Source of the DNA: Bryobacterales bacterium
GTDB taxonomy: Bacteria > Acidobacteriota > Terriglobia > Bryobacterales > Bryobacteraceae
Reading direction: 5' to 3'
Length of the DNA stretch: 64,000 bases
Assembly (NCBI GenBank): GCA_003167495.1
Contig: PMSX01000228.1
Span: forward strand, 1-64,000
In this document: positions 9,714 through 19,501 of the stretch, piece after piece
How the letters are laid out: each line of letters opens with the position of its first letter
Numbering within the stretch: the stretch's first letter is position 1
Position numbers and translations under genes: made by a program
Notes under the pieces: model-generated
Database searches by the model: none
Told to the model about the DNA's origin: nothing
What the model saw: only the letters and a program-made list of their open reading frames with translations

Positions 9714-10520
9714 TCACTTCGCTCCAGTCAGGTAGAAGAGGGCCGTGAATCCGACGTCGGCAAGGATAACGAGGAACGTGGATTTCACGACCGCCGCGGT
9801 GGCGGATCGACCGACCGCGTCTGGCCCTCCACGAACACGCAAGCCTTCAAGACACCCGACATGCACGATGATCGTCGCGAAAGCTAGACTCTTTACCAAC
9901 CCTGTCACGACGTCTCGCAGCACCATGGAGTGCCAAACGTATTGCAGGTAGACACCGAGAGTCATGTGCGTACTGAACCGCATGAAAAGCCCACCCGCCA
10001 AGATCCCGCAAGTGTTGCTGATGATCGTCAAACACGGCAAAGTGATCAGTGCCGCGAGGTATTTCGGAGCGAGCACGAATTCCACAGGGTCGATAGCCAT
10101 CGTCCGCAACGCGTCGATCTCTTCGGTTACCACCATACTGCCAATCTCTGCCGAAAACGCCGACCCGGACCGTCCGCTGACCGCAATCGCCGTTAACAAC
10201 GGGCCTAACTCCCGCGTAAAACCAATAGTCACCAAATCCACAACGAAATTCATGGCACCGAACCGGTGAAGTTCGGCGGCACCTTGCATCGCTAGAATGA
10301 ATCCCGCGCAAGCGGCCATGATCCCGACCATCGGAAACGCATCCACGCCCACCTCGAGCATCTGGCGGACGGCGGATCGCCAGCGGCTTCGATTCCCGAC
10401 TAGGGGCAAAGTTCTGCTGAGCGCGCCGAAGACGTTTGCAATCTGAATGGCCAAGCCGCCGACGTACTCGACCTGTCGCAAGGTCGCGCCTCCGAGTCGT
10501 TCAACGGTGGATGGGCTCAT
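9714..10520 (-). CDS. mlaE: MlaE-family ABC transporter permease
   Basis: 'FTRELGPLLTAIAVSGRSGSAFSAEIGSMVVTEEIDALRTMAIDP' signature. Confidence 0.93.
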   Translation of the reverse strand: MSPSTVERLGGATLRQVEYVGGLAIQIANVFGALSRTLPLVGNRSRWRSAVRQMLEVGVDAFPMVGIMAACAGFILAMQGAAELHRFGAMNFVVDLVTIGFTRELGPLLTAIAVSGRSGSAFSAEIGSMVVTEEIDALRTMAIDPVEFVLAPKYLAALITLPCLTIISNTCGILAGGLFMRFSTHMTLGVYLQYVWHSMVLRDVVTGLVKSLAFATIIVHVGCLEGLRVRGGPDAVGRSATAAVVKSTFLVILADVGFTALFYLTGAK

Positions 10521-10918
10521 TGAGGGCTCTCGGACGAAGCGCTTTTCTGTACGGTTTCGCTCTTGGCCTCATGGAAGAAACGCAGCAGCCGCGTCGTTTC
10601 CAGTAGGTATCTTGGTCGCTCCTTGAGCCCGGTTAGCTGGAACTCTTTCCCCTGGGTTCGTGCGGCTTTGAGGATCTCAACTAACATGGCGAGCCCTGAT
10701 GTGTCCACGTAGGCTACTTCGTTGAAGTCGATTGTCAAGGTTAGGCAACCAGGGGATGCCAACTGCTTTAGCAAGGTCTCGCGCAAGTCGGGCGATGAAT
10801 CGATCGTAATTCGCCCCGTGAGCACGGCTTGGCACTCCGGTCCGCGATGTTCGAACACTGCCTCGACGTCTTCGCTTCGCGCCATGGCCTTCGTCATTTT
10901 TCGCCAAGGGAAAGCCAT
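10517..10918 (-). CDS. STAS-domain protein (MlaB/anti-anti-sigma-like)
   Basis: 'LTIDFNEVAYVDTSGLAMLVEILKAARTQGKEF'; overlaps the mlaE start. Confidence 0.85.
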   Translation of the reverse strand: MAFPWRKMTKAMARSEDVEAVFEHRGPECQAVLTGRITIDSSPDLRETLLKQLASPGCLTLTIDFNEVAYVDTSGLAMLVEILKAARTQGKEFQLTGLKERPRYLLETTRLLRFFHEAKSETVQKSASSESPQ

Positions 10919-11011
10919 AAGTTTCCACTTCAGAAGAGCGCAGGAAGAGGGTTCTTGTTGGCAGGGAAAGTTTCACAACCCAACCTTCGCTACGCAGCAA
11001 ACAATTCATTA

Positions 11012-11656
11012 ATGTTGGGCATCTTGGTAATTGAAAAGACCACGGAAATGGCACTGACTTCACAGCTTCAAGACGGCGCTTTGATCAAGCTTGTACTGGC
11101 AGGCCGAGCCGATTGCTTCACGGTCCTGATGGATCGTCACTTGGCAACCGTAAGAAAGCGGATCGGCACGCTGGCGCGAAACGCAGCTGAAGCGGAGGAT
11201 CTCCTTCAAGAGGTGCTGTTGAAGGTCTGGCTCCACTTATCGACGTTTAAATCGGAATCCAGCTTTCGAACCTGGATGACCCGAATCGCCATCAATGAGG
11301 CCTTGCAATCATTCCGAAGGGAACAGCGCCGACGGATCGCTTATCTTTCCTACGATTTCGACAGCTTCGCTTCTCCGTATGAATCACAATGTCAGTCGTT
11401 AGCCAACCGTGAAAAGAGACAAACTCTTCGGAGCGCTGTGACGAAACTCGCGGCAAAGTATCGAGAGGTTTTGATTCTTCGCGATTTTGAAGGGCTAAGC
11501 GAGAAAGAGACGGCACACTCTCTCCACTTGAGCGTTCCAGCGGTGAAGACTCGTCTCAGGCGCGCGAGACTGATGCTGCGAGCAAGGTTCCCGTTGGCCA
11601 ACGGAGTGCCTGCCAGAAAAATTGGCAAGGAGAAGAATTCCTGTAATAATTTGTGA
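11012..11656 (+). CDS. RNA polymerase ECF sigma factor
   Basis: Sigma2 'AEDLLQEVLLKVWLHLSTFKSESSFRTWMTRIAINEAL' and sigma4 'YREVLILRDFEGLSEKETAHSLHLSVPAVKTRLRRAR'; start chosen inside ORF 10829-11656 because the upstream part overlaps the divergent STAS gene. Confidence 0.88.
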   Translation: MLGILVIEKTTEMALTSQLQDGALIKLVLAGRADCFTVLMDRHLATVRKRIGTLARNAAEAEDLLQEVLLKVWLHLSTFKSESSFRTWMTRIAINEALQSFRREQRRRIAYLSYDFDSFASPYESQCQSLANREKRQTLRSAVTKLAAKYREVLILRDFEGLSEKETAHSLHLSVPAVKTRLRRARLMLRARFPLANGVPARKIGKEKNSCNNL

Positions 11657-11748
11657 TCGCCTTTGGCAGGAGGTCCAGCGCGCGCCCCGCTCGTGAAAAG
11701 GCGAAGAGAAGGCGTTTTTTGCGAAACGAGAAATGGCAAGTGGGTCCA

Positions 11749-12030
11749 TTTTGCGCAACGAACCCAATCCGGGTGGACGCCGACGGCTTGTAAAAACAAA
11801 GCCAACCCTTGTTCGAGTGCCCAAGACAAGAGCCATTGGGCAAGTTTGAAAATACGAACCCAATGGCCGGTTTGCTTTGCTGCGCAACGAACCCAATGTT
11901 GCGTCGCCGGTTACTTTTCTGTTTGGGGGCGCGGCCCTTACTTTGAGCTTTGTAAAAACAAACCCAAATGCCGATTCAAGCGCCCGCCGCAGATGCCGTT
12001 GGGCGAGTTTTGAAAATACGAAGCCAATGG
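11749..12030. repeat. Degenerate higher-order repeat (units C-B-A, twice)
   Basis: C: TTGCGCAACGAACCCAAT at 11749-11770 and 11881-11898; B: GCTTGTAAAAACAAA[G/C]CCAA at 11785-11807 and 11947-11969; A: GTTT(T)GAAAATACGAA[C/G]CCAATGG at 11844-11866 and 12007-12030. Confidence 0.8.
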
Positions 12031-12559
12031 CCGGGTTTCGATTGTGGACCTCTTTGGCCGGCTGGGCCATCGCAGCGGATGAAAGTGGGTGATCATAATG
12101 CCGAATTAGGTCGCTGGGTCCGTTGCCTTCAGAGCTTGGCGTTGCCGACTCCTTGGGCGGGTGAAAAAGATGGTTGAGGCGTCTCAGCAGGGCGCTGCCA
12201 AACCAGGTCGCTGACGCTTCCATCTGGGTTCGATATTTCGACAGGGAGGCGGGTTTCGAATTTGCTGTGAATTCGAAAGGCCCGCCCAATATTACATGCG
12301 TGTAGCGGCAGACCAGCAATATTTAAGTTGTCAAACAACCGTGGGCCGATGCTTCGAACACGTTGCGGCGAGAAAGAATCGGCGCTCGTTTGAAAATAGC
12401 GTGCGGCGGGGACTGCCAGATGAACCACCGCCGGGCAAAACAGGCAAGTGGCTGATTTTTCAGGTATTAGGAAGGGAAAATAGTTTGCAAGACTTGTGAC
12501 CGACTTGCAGAAACCGTTCTAACTCTCCAACAAAAATCCCCGGTCGAAGCTCTTGCCGT

Positions 12560-13600
12560 ATGAGGACTGAGCGATCCCAACCAATGAGAGCTACCTCTCA
12601 ATTTGCCATCTTCTGGAGCTTCCTTGCCGTTGCGGCGTACGGACAGCAGGTGCAGGCTATCGGGAACATCTTCAAGCCGAAAGCGACGCCTGCGGAATCT
12701 GTTTACCACGTTTCGCTATTAGTGATGGCGGTTTGTGCGGCTATTTTTATCGTTGTCGCAGGACTACTGACCTTCGCGCTCGTTCGGTTTCGCCGAAAGT
12801 GTGGAGATCACAGAGAACCAGCCCAGGTGTATGGAAGCGATCGGATCGAGATCGCTTGGACGGTGATCCCGATTCTCATCGTCTTCGTGTTAACCATGGC
12901 GACGGCGCGCATCGTGTCGGCGACATTGGACAAGCCCATCCCTTCCGATGCTCTGAAGATAACTGTCGTCGGTCACCAGTGGTGGTGGGAAATCCGGTAT
13001 CCAGCATTCAGGATTGTGACTGCGAATGAGGTGCACGTACCCGTAAGCACAACGGCGAATCCCGCAATTACATTTCTTGGTCTGGAATCCGCCGACGTGG
13101 CACACAGTTTCTGGATCCCTCAGCTGGCCGGCAAGACCGACTTGATTCCAAACCACCCGAACCGCATGTGGATCGACCCGAAACAGGAAGGCACGTTTCT
13201 CGGCAATTGTGCAGAGTATTGCGGAACGCAACACGCCAATATGCGTTTGCGGGTGATCGTTCAGTCGCGGGCAGACTTTGCGAAATGGGTAGCAGGTCAG
13301 CAGCAAAACGCGATGACTGATGCGCACATTGAGACCGGGCGGTCTCAGTTTCTTTCGCTATCTTGCGTAAATTGTCATACCGTGAGTGGAACAGCGGCCA
13401 TTGGAACCTTCGGCCCAGACCTTTCTCACCTGATGAGCAGAGACACACTTGCCGCTGGAGTTGTTCCAAATAGGGTGAATAATCTCCGTGAGTGGATTAA
13501 AGATCCGGATGCTGTCAAACCGGGAAGTCTTATGCCTAATATGCAACTTACTCCTGAGCAATTAGATGAAGTTGTCACTTACCTCTCCTCCCTGAAGTAA
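12560..13600 (+). CDS. ctaC: Cytochrome c oxidase subunit II with C-terminal heme c domain (caa3-type)
   Basis: CuA motif CAEYCGTQHANM; 'GHQWWWEIRYP'; C-terminal heme site CVNCH. Confidence 0.93.
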   Translation: MRTERSQPMRATSQFAIFWSFLAVAAYGQQVQAIGNIFKPKATPAESVYHVSLLVMAVCAAIFIVVAGLLTFALVRFRRKCGDHREPAQVYGSDRIEIAWTVIPILIVFVLTMATARIVSATLDKPIPSDALKITVVGHQWWWEIRYPAFRIVTANEVHVPVSTTANPAITFLGLESADVAHSFWIPQLAGKTDLIPNHPNRMWIDPKQEGTFLGNCAEYCGTQHANMRLRVIVQSRADFAKWVAGQQQNAMTDAHIETGRSQFLSLSCVNCHTVSGTAAIGTFGPDLSHLMSRDTLAAGVVPNRVNNLREWIKDPDAVKPGSLMPNMQLTPEQLDEVVTYLSSLK

Positions 13601-13605
13601 ATCTT

Positions 13606-15285
13606 ATGGCGTCCATTCCTTACAACCCCGAACTTTCCGCCGTAGACGGCAAGGCGTTGTCGCTTCCAACGAAGCTGCATGAATGGGTGGTGACGGTGGA
13701 TCACAAGCGGCTTGGGGTGATGTACATTGCGAGTTCGCTCTTATTTTTTGCCGTTGCCGGGAGTTTAGCGGCACTCATGCGGACGCAGTTAGCGTTTCCG
13801 GATGGCCACTTTTTACGGCCCGAAGTGTTCAACCGGCTGTTTACCGTGCATGGCACAACAATGGTCTTCCTGGTCGGTATGCCGTTTTTCGCCGGATTTG
13901 CGAACTACCTGGTGCCTCTGATGATTGGCGCCCGGGACATGGCGTTTCCGAGGCTGAATGCATTTGGGTACTGGATGTTTCTGTTTGGCGGAATGCTTCT
14001 CTACTTCAGCTATATCGGGGGAGAAGGATTGGCCGGTCACGGGACCGCGCCGGATGTTGGTTGGTTTGCCTACTCACCGTTAACGGAGCGGGCCTTCTCT
14101 CGTGGCACTAGCACAGATTATTGGATTCTCAGTATCTTCGTGAGCGGCATTGGCACAACCGCAAGCGCCATCAATGTTATTGCCACGATTGTCTCGATGC
14201 GCTGCAAAGGAATGACGCTCAGTCGTATGCCGCTATTCGTGTGGCTGATGCTGGTGGTCTCGGGGATGGTTCTTATGGCGATGCCGCCATTAACTGCGGC
14301 CCAGGTCATGCTGCTCCTGGACCGGTATTTGGGCGCTCATTTTTTCGACACGCAGGCAGGCGGGTCGGCACTGCTGTGGCAGCATTTTTTCTGGCTGTTT
14401 GGCCACCCCGAGGTCTACATCCTAGTGATCCCCGGTTTCGCTTGCGTTTCCGAAATCATTCCGGTGTTCTCGCGGAAACCGATGTTCGGGCGCGCAGCCA
14501 TGATTGGCGCCACGATTGCGATTGGAATGGTGTCGGTGAGTGTATGGGCGCACCATATGTTCGCTGTCGGCATGTCATCGACGTCGAACACTTTCTTTGT
14601 GGCGGCCACGATGCTGGTGGGAGTTCCCACCGGAATCAAGATCTTCAACTGGATTGCCACCATGTACAACGGAAAGATCCGGTTGGATACGCCGATGCTG
14701 TTTTGCATAGGTTTCCTGTTTCAGTTTCTAATTGCCGGATTGACGGGAATCATGCTGGCTGCGGCACCGTTTGATTGGCAGCTCACTGACTCTTACTTCG
14801 TTGTTGCGCATTTTCATTACACGCTGATAGGAGGCCTGTTGTTCGCGCTGTTTGGGGGCGTCTACTATTGGTTTCCCAAAGCGACGGGAAAAATGCTGAG
14901 CGAAACTCTCGGCAAATGGAACTTCTGGCTGCTGGTGATCGGGTTCCACATGACTTTTGACCCGTTACACTTCGCGGGGTTGCTGGGTATGCCGCGCCGT
15001 ATCTATACTTATCCGCCGGGGCGAGGCTGGGAAGGTCTGAACCTCATGGCGTCGATTGGGGTCATTTTCCAGGCTGCAGCGGTGGCCTTCTTGGCTTGGA
15101 ATATCATCCGCTCACTGCGAAGGGGCAAGGACGCCGGCAACGATCCCTGGGACGCTTGGAGTTTAGAGTGGGCCACTTCCTCGCCGCCTCCTGAGTACAA
15201 CTTTGCGGTGTTGCCGGAAGTACGGAGCAGCCGTCCTTTGTGGGACCTGAAACATCCTGAAGATCCGGATTGGAAATACGAGTGA
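13606..15285 (+). CDS. ctaD: Cytochrome c oxidase subunit I
   Basis: 'WQHFFWLFGHPEVYILVIPGF', 'VWAHHMFAVGMSS', 'VVAHFHYTLIGG'. Confidence 0.97.
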   Translation: MASIPYNPELSAVDGKALSLPTKLHEWVVTVDHKRLGVMYIASSLLFFAVAGSLAALMRTQLAFPDGHFLRPEVFNRLFTVHGTTMVFLVGMPFFAGFANYLVPLMIGARDMAFPRLNAFGYWMFLFGGMLLYFSYIGGEGLAGHGTAPDVGWFAYSPLTERAFSRGTSTDYWILSIFVSGIGTTASAINVIATIVSMRCKGMTLSRMPLFVWLMLVVSGMVLMAMPPLTAAQVMLLLDRYLGAHFFDTQAGGSALLWQHFFWLFGHPEVYILVIPGFACVSEIIPVFSRKPMFGRAAMIGATIAIGMVSVSVWAHHMFAVGMSSTSNTFFVAATMLVGVPTGIKIFNWIATMYNGKIRLDTPMLFCIGFLFQFLIAGLTGIMLAAAPFDWQLTDSYFVVAHFHYTLIGGLLFALFGGVYYWFPKATGKMLSETLGKWNFWLLVIGFHMTFDPLHFAGLLGMPRRIYTYPPGRGWEGLNLMASIGVIFQAAAVAFLAWNIIRSLRRGKDAGNDPWDAWSLEWATSSPPPEYNFAVLPEVRSSRPLWDLKHPEDPDWKYE

Positions 15286-15295
15286 GGAACCTCCG

Positions 15296-15880
15296 ATGAC
15301 TTCAGCCGTTGCCGTTCAACAGACCGAGTGGAGACTACCAGATCGTGCCATTGCAGGAGTTTCCTGCCTGATCTATACAGAGTTTGTACTCTTCACGATC
15401 TTTGTGGTGGCTTACGTTTTCTATATCGGGAAAAGTCTCAGCGGTCCAACACCTGACCAGGTATTGCATCTCCCGGTTTGGCCGACGATCTGCCTTCTGT
15501 CGAGCAGCGTAACGGCTGGAATGGCGGCGAAAGCGCTTGCGGAGTACCGGACACCGAGCTTCCAGATATTTGTTGCGGCGACAATCCTGCTTGGCTGCGA
15601 GTTTTTACGGCAGACCGCGTTGGAGTGGTACCACCTCATTACGGTTGATCACTTGACTATTACTACAAACCTGTTCGGGACCACTTTTTACTCTCTGGTG
15701 GGACTGCATGCCAGCCACGTTGCGATTGGCCTTACTTTGCTGCTGCTCACACTGATACTCAGCCTGCGCGGAAGCATGTACGGACAGGCTCGGCGTTTCG
15801 AACTTCTCGCCTGGTACTGGCACTTCGTGGATGTGGTCTGGATAGTGGTGTTCACTGTCGTGTATGTGATTGGGCGTTGA
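15296..15880 (+). CDS. ctaE: Cytochrome c oxidase subunit III
   Basis: 'GTTFYSLVGLHASHVAIGLTLLL', 'ELLAWYWHFVDVVWIVVFTVVYV'. Confidence 0.93.
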   Translation: MTSAVAVQQTEWRLPDRAIAGVSCLIYTEFVLFTIFVVAYVFYIGKSLSGPTPDQVLHLPVWPTICLLSSSVTAGMAAKALAEYRTPSFQIFVAATILLGCEFLRQTALEWYHLITVDHLTITTNLFGTTFYSLVGLHASHVAIGLTLLLLTLILSLRGSMYGQARRFELLAWYWHFVDVVWIVVFTVVYVIGR

Positions 15881-15886
15881 AGGCGA

Positions 15887-16738
15887 ATGAAACCCATGCT
15901 GAACGAACACGATTCCGATTCCGTTCTTGTGCCGGCGCGCACTGCCTGGCCAGTTATAACTGCGTTTGGGATAACGCTCATTTGTTCCGGGCTAGTGACT
16001 CATTTCGCGGTTAGCATTGTCGGCGCCGTGACGCTGTTGTGCGCCGCGGTGGGATGGTGGCGCGATGTCTTGCCCGAACAGAAGGAAGAGTTGGTGCCGG
16101 TGAGTGCGGCGGAACGTCGGGGTATAGCTGTGCCGAACAGTTCCCTTGCGGTGGATCACTTAAGGATTGGTGTGGGCAGACATCGCCTCCGAATCCCTGA
16201 AGACTTTCATCCATATTCCGCGGGGCTCTATGGTGGACTCGCCGGGGCCGTAGCGATGGCGGTTGTGGCCACACTATTTGGCATAGTCGCGCAACGCAGC
16301 ATCTGGTACCCCGTCAACTTGCTGGCCGCCGGCATAGTGCCCTCACTAGCCGACGCGCCGCTTTCGCAACTCAGAGAATTTAGCGAGAGCGGCTTGATTG
16401 CCGGTTCAATCATCCACCTTCTGATGTCGCTGTTTGTGGGCGTGCTGTATGCCATTTCGCTTCCAATGTTTCCGCGGGGCGCGAAATGGCGCAGTGGCCT
16501 GGTAACTCCGATTCTCTGGTCAGGGCTGGTCGCGGCGACACTTTCGGTGATCAATCCCGCCTTGAATGCGCGCATCGAGTGGACTTGGTTCGTGGGATCT
16601 CAGATTGCCTTTGGCGTGACGGCGGGTTGGATAGTAGGGCGGAGCGAGAAGATCGAGACCATGCAGAGTTGGCGGCTCATCGATCGTGCGGGAATTGAAT
16701 CTCTGGATAGCGATGCCGAGGAGAAAGCTGACTCATGA
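15887..16738 (+). CDS. Hypothetical multi-TM protein of the oxidase operon
   Basis: Several TM segments; sits between subunit III and cytochrome c with 4-nt overlap downstream. Confidence 0.7.
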   Translation: MKPMLNEHDSDSVLVPARTAWPVITAFGITLICSGLVTHFAVSIVGAVTLLCAAVGWWRDVLPEQKEELVPVSAAERRGIAVPNSSLAVDHLRIGVGRHRLRIPEDFHPYSAGLYGGLAGAVAMAVVATLFGIVAQRSIWYPVNLLAAGIVPSLADAPLSQLREFSESGLIAGSIIHLLMSLFVGVLYAISLPMFPRGAKWRSGLVTPILWSGLVAATLSVINPALNARIEWTWFVGSQIAFGVTAGWIVGRSEKIETMQSWRLIDRAGIESLDSDAEEKADS

Positions 16739-17439
16739 TTTGCTGGATCCGCTCCCTATCAGTTACCGCCGCCATGATGATGCTTGTTGCCTGCGGTGAT
16801 CGCCCGGAGCAATACATGCTACCAGACCAAGTGATGACTTTCGGAACGCTTTATAAAGACAATTGCGCCGGTTGCCACGGGCAGAACGGCCGGTATGGTG
16901 CGGCGCGCCCGTTGAACGACGGACTCTATCTTGGACTCATCGGGAAAGAGCGGCTGCGCAAGGTAATTGCGAACGGCGTGTCTGGGACGACTATGCCCCC
17001 GTTCGCACAGGACCAAGGTGGCACTCTCACGGACCGGCAAATAAGCGTGCTAGCCGACGAAATAGAAAAGAGATGGGCGCTGCCGCAAGAGTTCGATGCC
17101 GCTACAATGCCGGCTTACGACGGCACGCTTGGCAACGCGACCGCCGGCGCGACGACGTTTCGCCAGTACTGCGCTGGTTGTCACGGCCCGGATGGGACAG
17201 GTGTTTCGGGACACAGAGGCGGATCGGCCGTCGATCCCGCTTACCTGGCGCTGGTGAGTGATCAGTACCTTCGCACAACAGTTATCGCCGGTCGATCTGA
17301 CGAAGCTATTCCTAACTGGCGGACTTATGTTCCGGGCCATGAAATGAACCCGCAGGAGGTCTCCGATATCGTAGCTTGGCTCGCTGCCCACCGCACATTT
17401 CCGGATAACCGGACAAAAGGAGGATCGAATTTACCATGA
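16735..17439 (+). CDS. Diheme cytochrome c
   Basis: Two CAGCH heme-attachment motifs with downstream MPPF/IPNW regions; N-terminal lipobox-like MMLVAC. Confidence 0.9.
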   Translation: MICWIRSLSVTAAMMMLVACGDRPEQYMLPDQVMTFGTLYKDNCAGCHGQNGRYGAARPLNDGLYLGLIGKERLRKVIANGVSGTTMPPFAQDQGGTLTDRQISVLADEIEKRWALPQEFDAATMPAYDGTLGNATAGATTFRQYCAGCHGPDGTGVSGHRGGSAVDPAYLALVSDQYLRTTVIAGRSDEAIPNWRTYVPGHEMNPQEVSDIVAWLAAHRTFPDNRTKGGSNLP

Positions 17440-17996
17440 GTGGTAACAATCAGGAATCAGGTTGCGGTTGCAACAAAGTTGCGCTTGCCGAGCACACACC
17501 CGCGCAATCGCTGTCGCGCCGCAATGCACTTCTCAAGCTCGGCGCTGGCCTGAACGCGCTCGCCGGATTATTGATTGGTGTGCCAGTTTTCGGATACGTT
17601 TTATCGACATTCTCGAAAAGGTCACCACGCAGCTGGGTGTCGCTCGGAGCGGTGAATCAGTTCCCCGAAGGGAATACAAGATTAGCGGTGTTTCGGAACC
17701 CAGTCACCGCGGCTTGGGACGGAGATACCGCAGAGGTGCCGTGCTGGGTGCGAAGAATCGAAGGTGAGAAGTTTCAAGTATTCGCCATCAACTGCACCCA
17801 CCTGGGCTGCCCGGTGCGGTGGTTCCAGCAATCACGGCTGTTCATGTGTCCGTGCCACGGTGGCGTGTTCTACGAGGACGGATCTCATGCTTCGGGGCCG
17901 CCTCCGCGTGGACTGTTCGTTTACGAGCACAAGGTGGAGGGCGGAGAGCTGAAGATTTTGGGCGGTAATCTTCCGACCTTGGCGGAGCCAACATGA
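17436..17996 (+). CDS. Rieske 2Fe-2S protein (QcrA/PetC-like)
   Basis: CTHLGC...CPCHGG cluster motifs; N-terminal TM. Confidence 0.93.
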   Translation: MSGNNQESGCGCNKVALAEHTPAQSLSRRNALLKLGAGLNALAGLLIGVPVFGYVLSTFSKRSPRSWVSLGAVNQFPEGNTRLAVFRNPVTAAWDGDTAEVPCWVRRIEGEKFQVFAINCTHLGCPVRWFQQSRLFMCPCHGGVFYEDGSHASGPPPRGLFVYEHKVEGGELKILGGNLPTLAEPT

Positions 17997-18005
17997 GGTT
18001 GACCT

Positions 18006-19490
18006 ATGGTTATGCTTAGATCGCTCGCACTTTGGATAGAAAACCGCTTGCATCTGGTGAAGGTGTTCGAAGCGACTGCCGGCCACAAGGTTCCTCCCAG
18101 CACAAACAGCTGGTTCTATGTCTTTGGCAGTGGAACGCTTTTGTGCTTCGTTCTGCAGATCATCACGGGTATTTGCCTGGCCCTCGTCTATGTTCCTTCT
18201 GCGAGCCAGGCATGGCCCAGTTTGCAATATCTTAATAACCAGCAATTTCTGGGAGCCTTTTTGCGAGCTGTGCACAATTGGGGTTCCATATTCATGGTGG
18301 CCATCATGAGCTTGCACCTGGTGCAAACGTTCTTGTTCGGCGCCTACAAATACCCACGCGAACTGACCTGGGTCAGCGGCTGCGTTTTATTCCTCTGTAC
18401 ACTCGGCATGGCGTTTACCGGCCAGGTTCTACGTTTCGATCAGGATGCCTACTGGGGATTGGGGATTGGCGCATCGATTATGGGGCGCGTACCATTCATT
18501 GGAGCGCAGTTGGTGCATTTTATGCTGGCCGGTTCGATCATAGCGGGCGAGACGCTTTCCCGCTTTTTCACGATGCACGTGTTCGTAGTGCCTGGAATGA
18601 TCATCGCGCTGCTCAGTCTGCATCTAAGACTCGTATTGACAAAGGGTATTAATGAGTATCCGCAGCCCGGCCAGCTGGTGAGCAAAGAAACTTATGAGAA
18701 CGAGTACGAGGAGGCGGTCCACAAGAGTGGCGTGCCGTTTGTGCCGGATGTGATCGGCAAAGACTTGATATTCAGCGCGTTCCTGGTGGTGGCGATTGTC
18801 ACTTGCGCGCTCGTTTTCGGTCCAGCCGGCCCCAATGGACCACCGAACCCAACCTTAATTCACACAGCGCCGAAACCGGATTTTTATTTCCTGCCGGTGT
18901 ACGCGATTCTCGCGCTGCTGCCGGCCTACATGGAGACGTTCCTGCTGCTCGTTGCTCCTGTGATCGGCCTCGCGGTTCTCATTCTGCTTCCGTTCTATTC
19001 GGGAACGGGAGAAAAGAGTTACCGGCGCCGCCCAATAGCTATCGTGATTGTGGTTCTTGCGTTTTTGACGGTAGGGATACTCGCCCATCTTGGAACGTTC
19101 GCACCGTGGTCTCCACACATGGATGCGTGGAGCGGTGCACCAACGCCCGTTGCGTTTATAAGGGACCGTTCTGGATTAGAACTCCAAGGTGCGCTTCTCA
19201 TTCAAGGGAAGCAATGCCGAAATTGTCATAGTCTCAATGGCGAAGGTGGCCTACGTGGTCCGGCTCTCGACACAGTAGCCACAAGATTGACGCGCGACGA
19301 ACTCGTTAGACAAGTCATTCAGGGCAGCGGGAACATGCCGGCCTACGGTAAGAACCTGAGCCCGGCGGAGGTCACCGCGCTAGTCGCCTTTATGGAAACC
19401 TTGCGACCCTCGTATCAGCCTCCGGCGCGTGACTCCACCGAATCAGTGCGACTGCACTCGCCTTCGAAGGACCTGCGAGCGGACCGCTAA
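18006..19490 (+). CDS. Cytochrome b fused to a C-terminal cytochrome c domain
   Basis: Heme b ligand pairs in 'AVHNWGSIFMVAIMSLHL' and 'FFTMHVFVVPGMIIALLSLHL'; C-terminal CRNCH with 'GNMPAYG'. Confidence 0.92.
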   Translation: MVMLRSLALWIENRLHLVKVFEATAGHKVPPSTNSWFYVFGSGTLLCFVLQIITGICLALVYVPSASQAWPSLQYLNNQQFLGAFLRAVHNWGSIFMVAIMSLHLVQTFLFGAYKYPRELTWVSGCVLFLCTLGMAFTGQVLRFDQDAYWGLGIGASIMGRVPFIGAQLVHFMLAGSIIAGETLSRFFTMHVFVVPGMIIALLSLHLRLVLTKGINEYPQPGQLVSKETYENEYEEAVHKSGVPFVPDVIGKDLIFSAFLVVAIVTCALVFGPAGPNGPPNPTLIHTAPKPDFYFLPVYAILALLPAYMETFLLLVAPVIGLAVLILLPFYSGTGEKSYRRRPIAIVIVVLAFLTVGILAHLGTFAPWSPHMDAWSGAPTPVAFIRDRSGLELQGALLIQGKQCRNCHSLNGEGGLRGPALDTVATRLTRDELVRQVIQGSGNMPAYGKNLSPAEVTALVAFMETLRPSYQPPARDSTESVRLHSPSKDLRADR

Positions 19491-19501
19491 AACCAGAGGA
19501 T

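Noticed and set aside
11495-12319. Long minus-strand ORF (274 aa) rich in GFVF/LGSF
   Set aside because: It runs through the degenerate repeat and antisense over the ECF sigma gene C-terminus; the periodicity is better explained as repeat DNA than as a gene.
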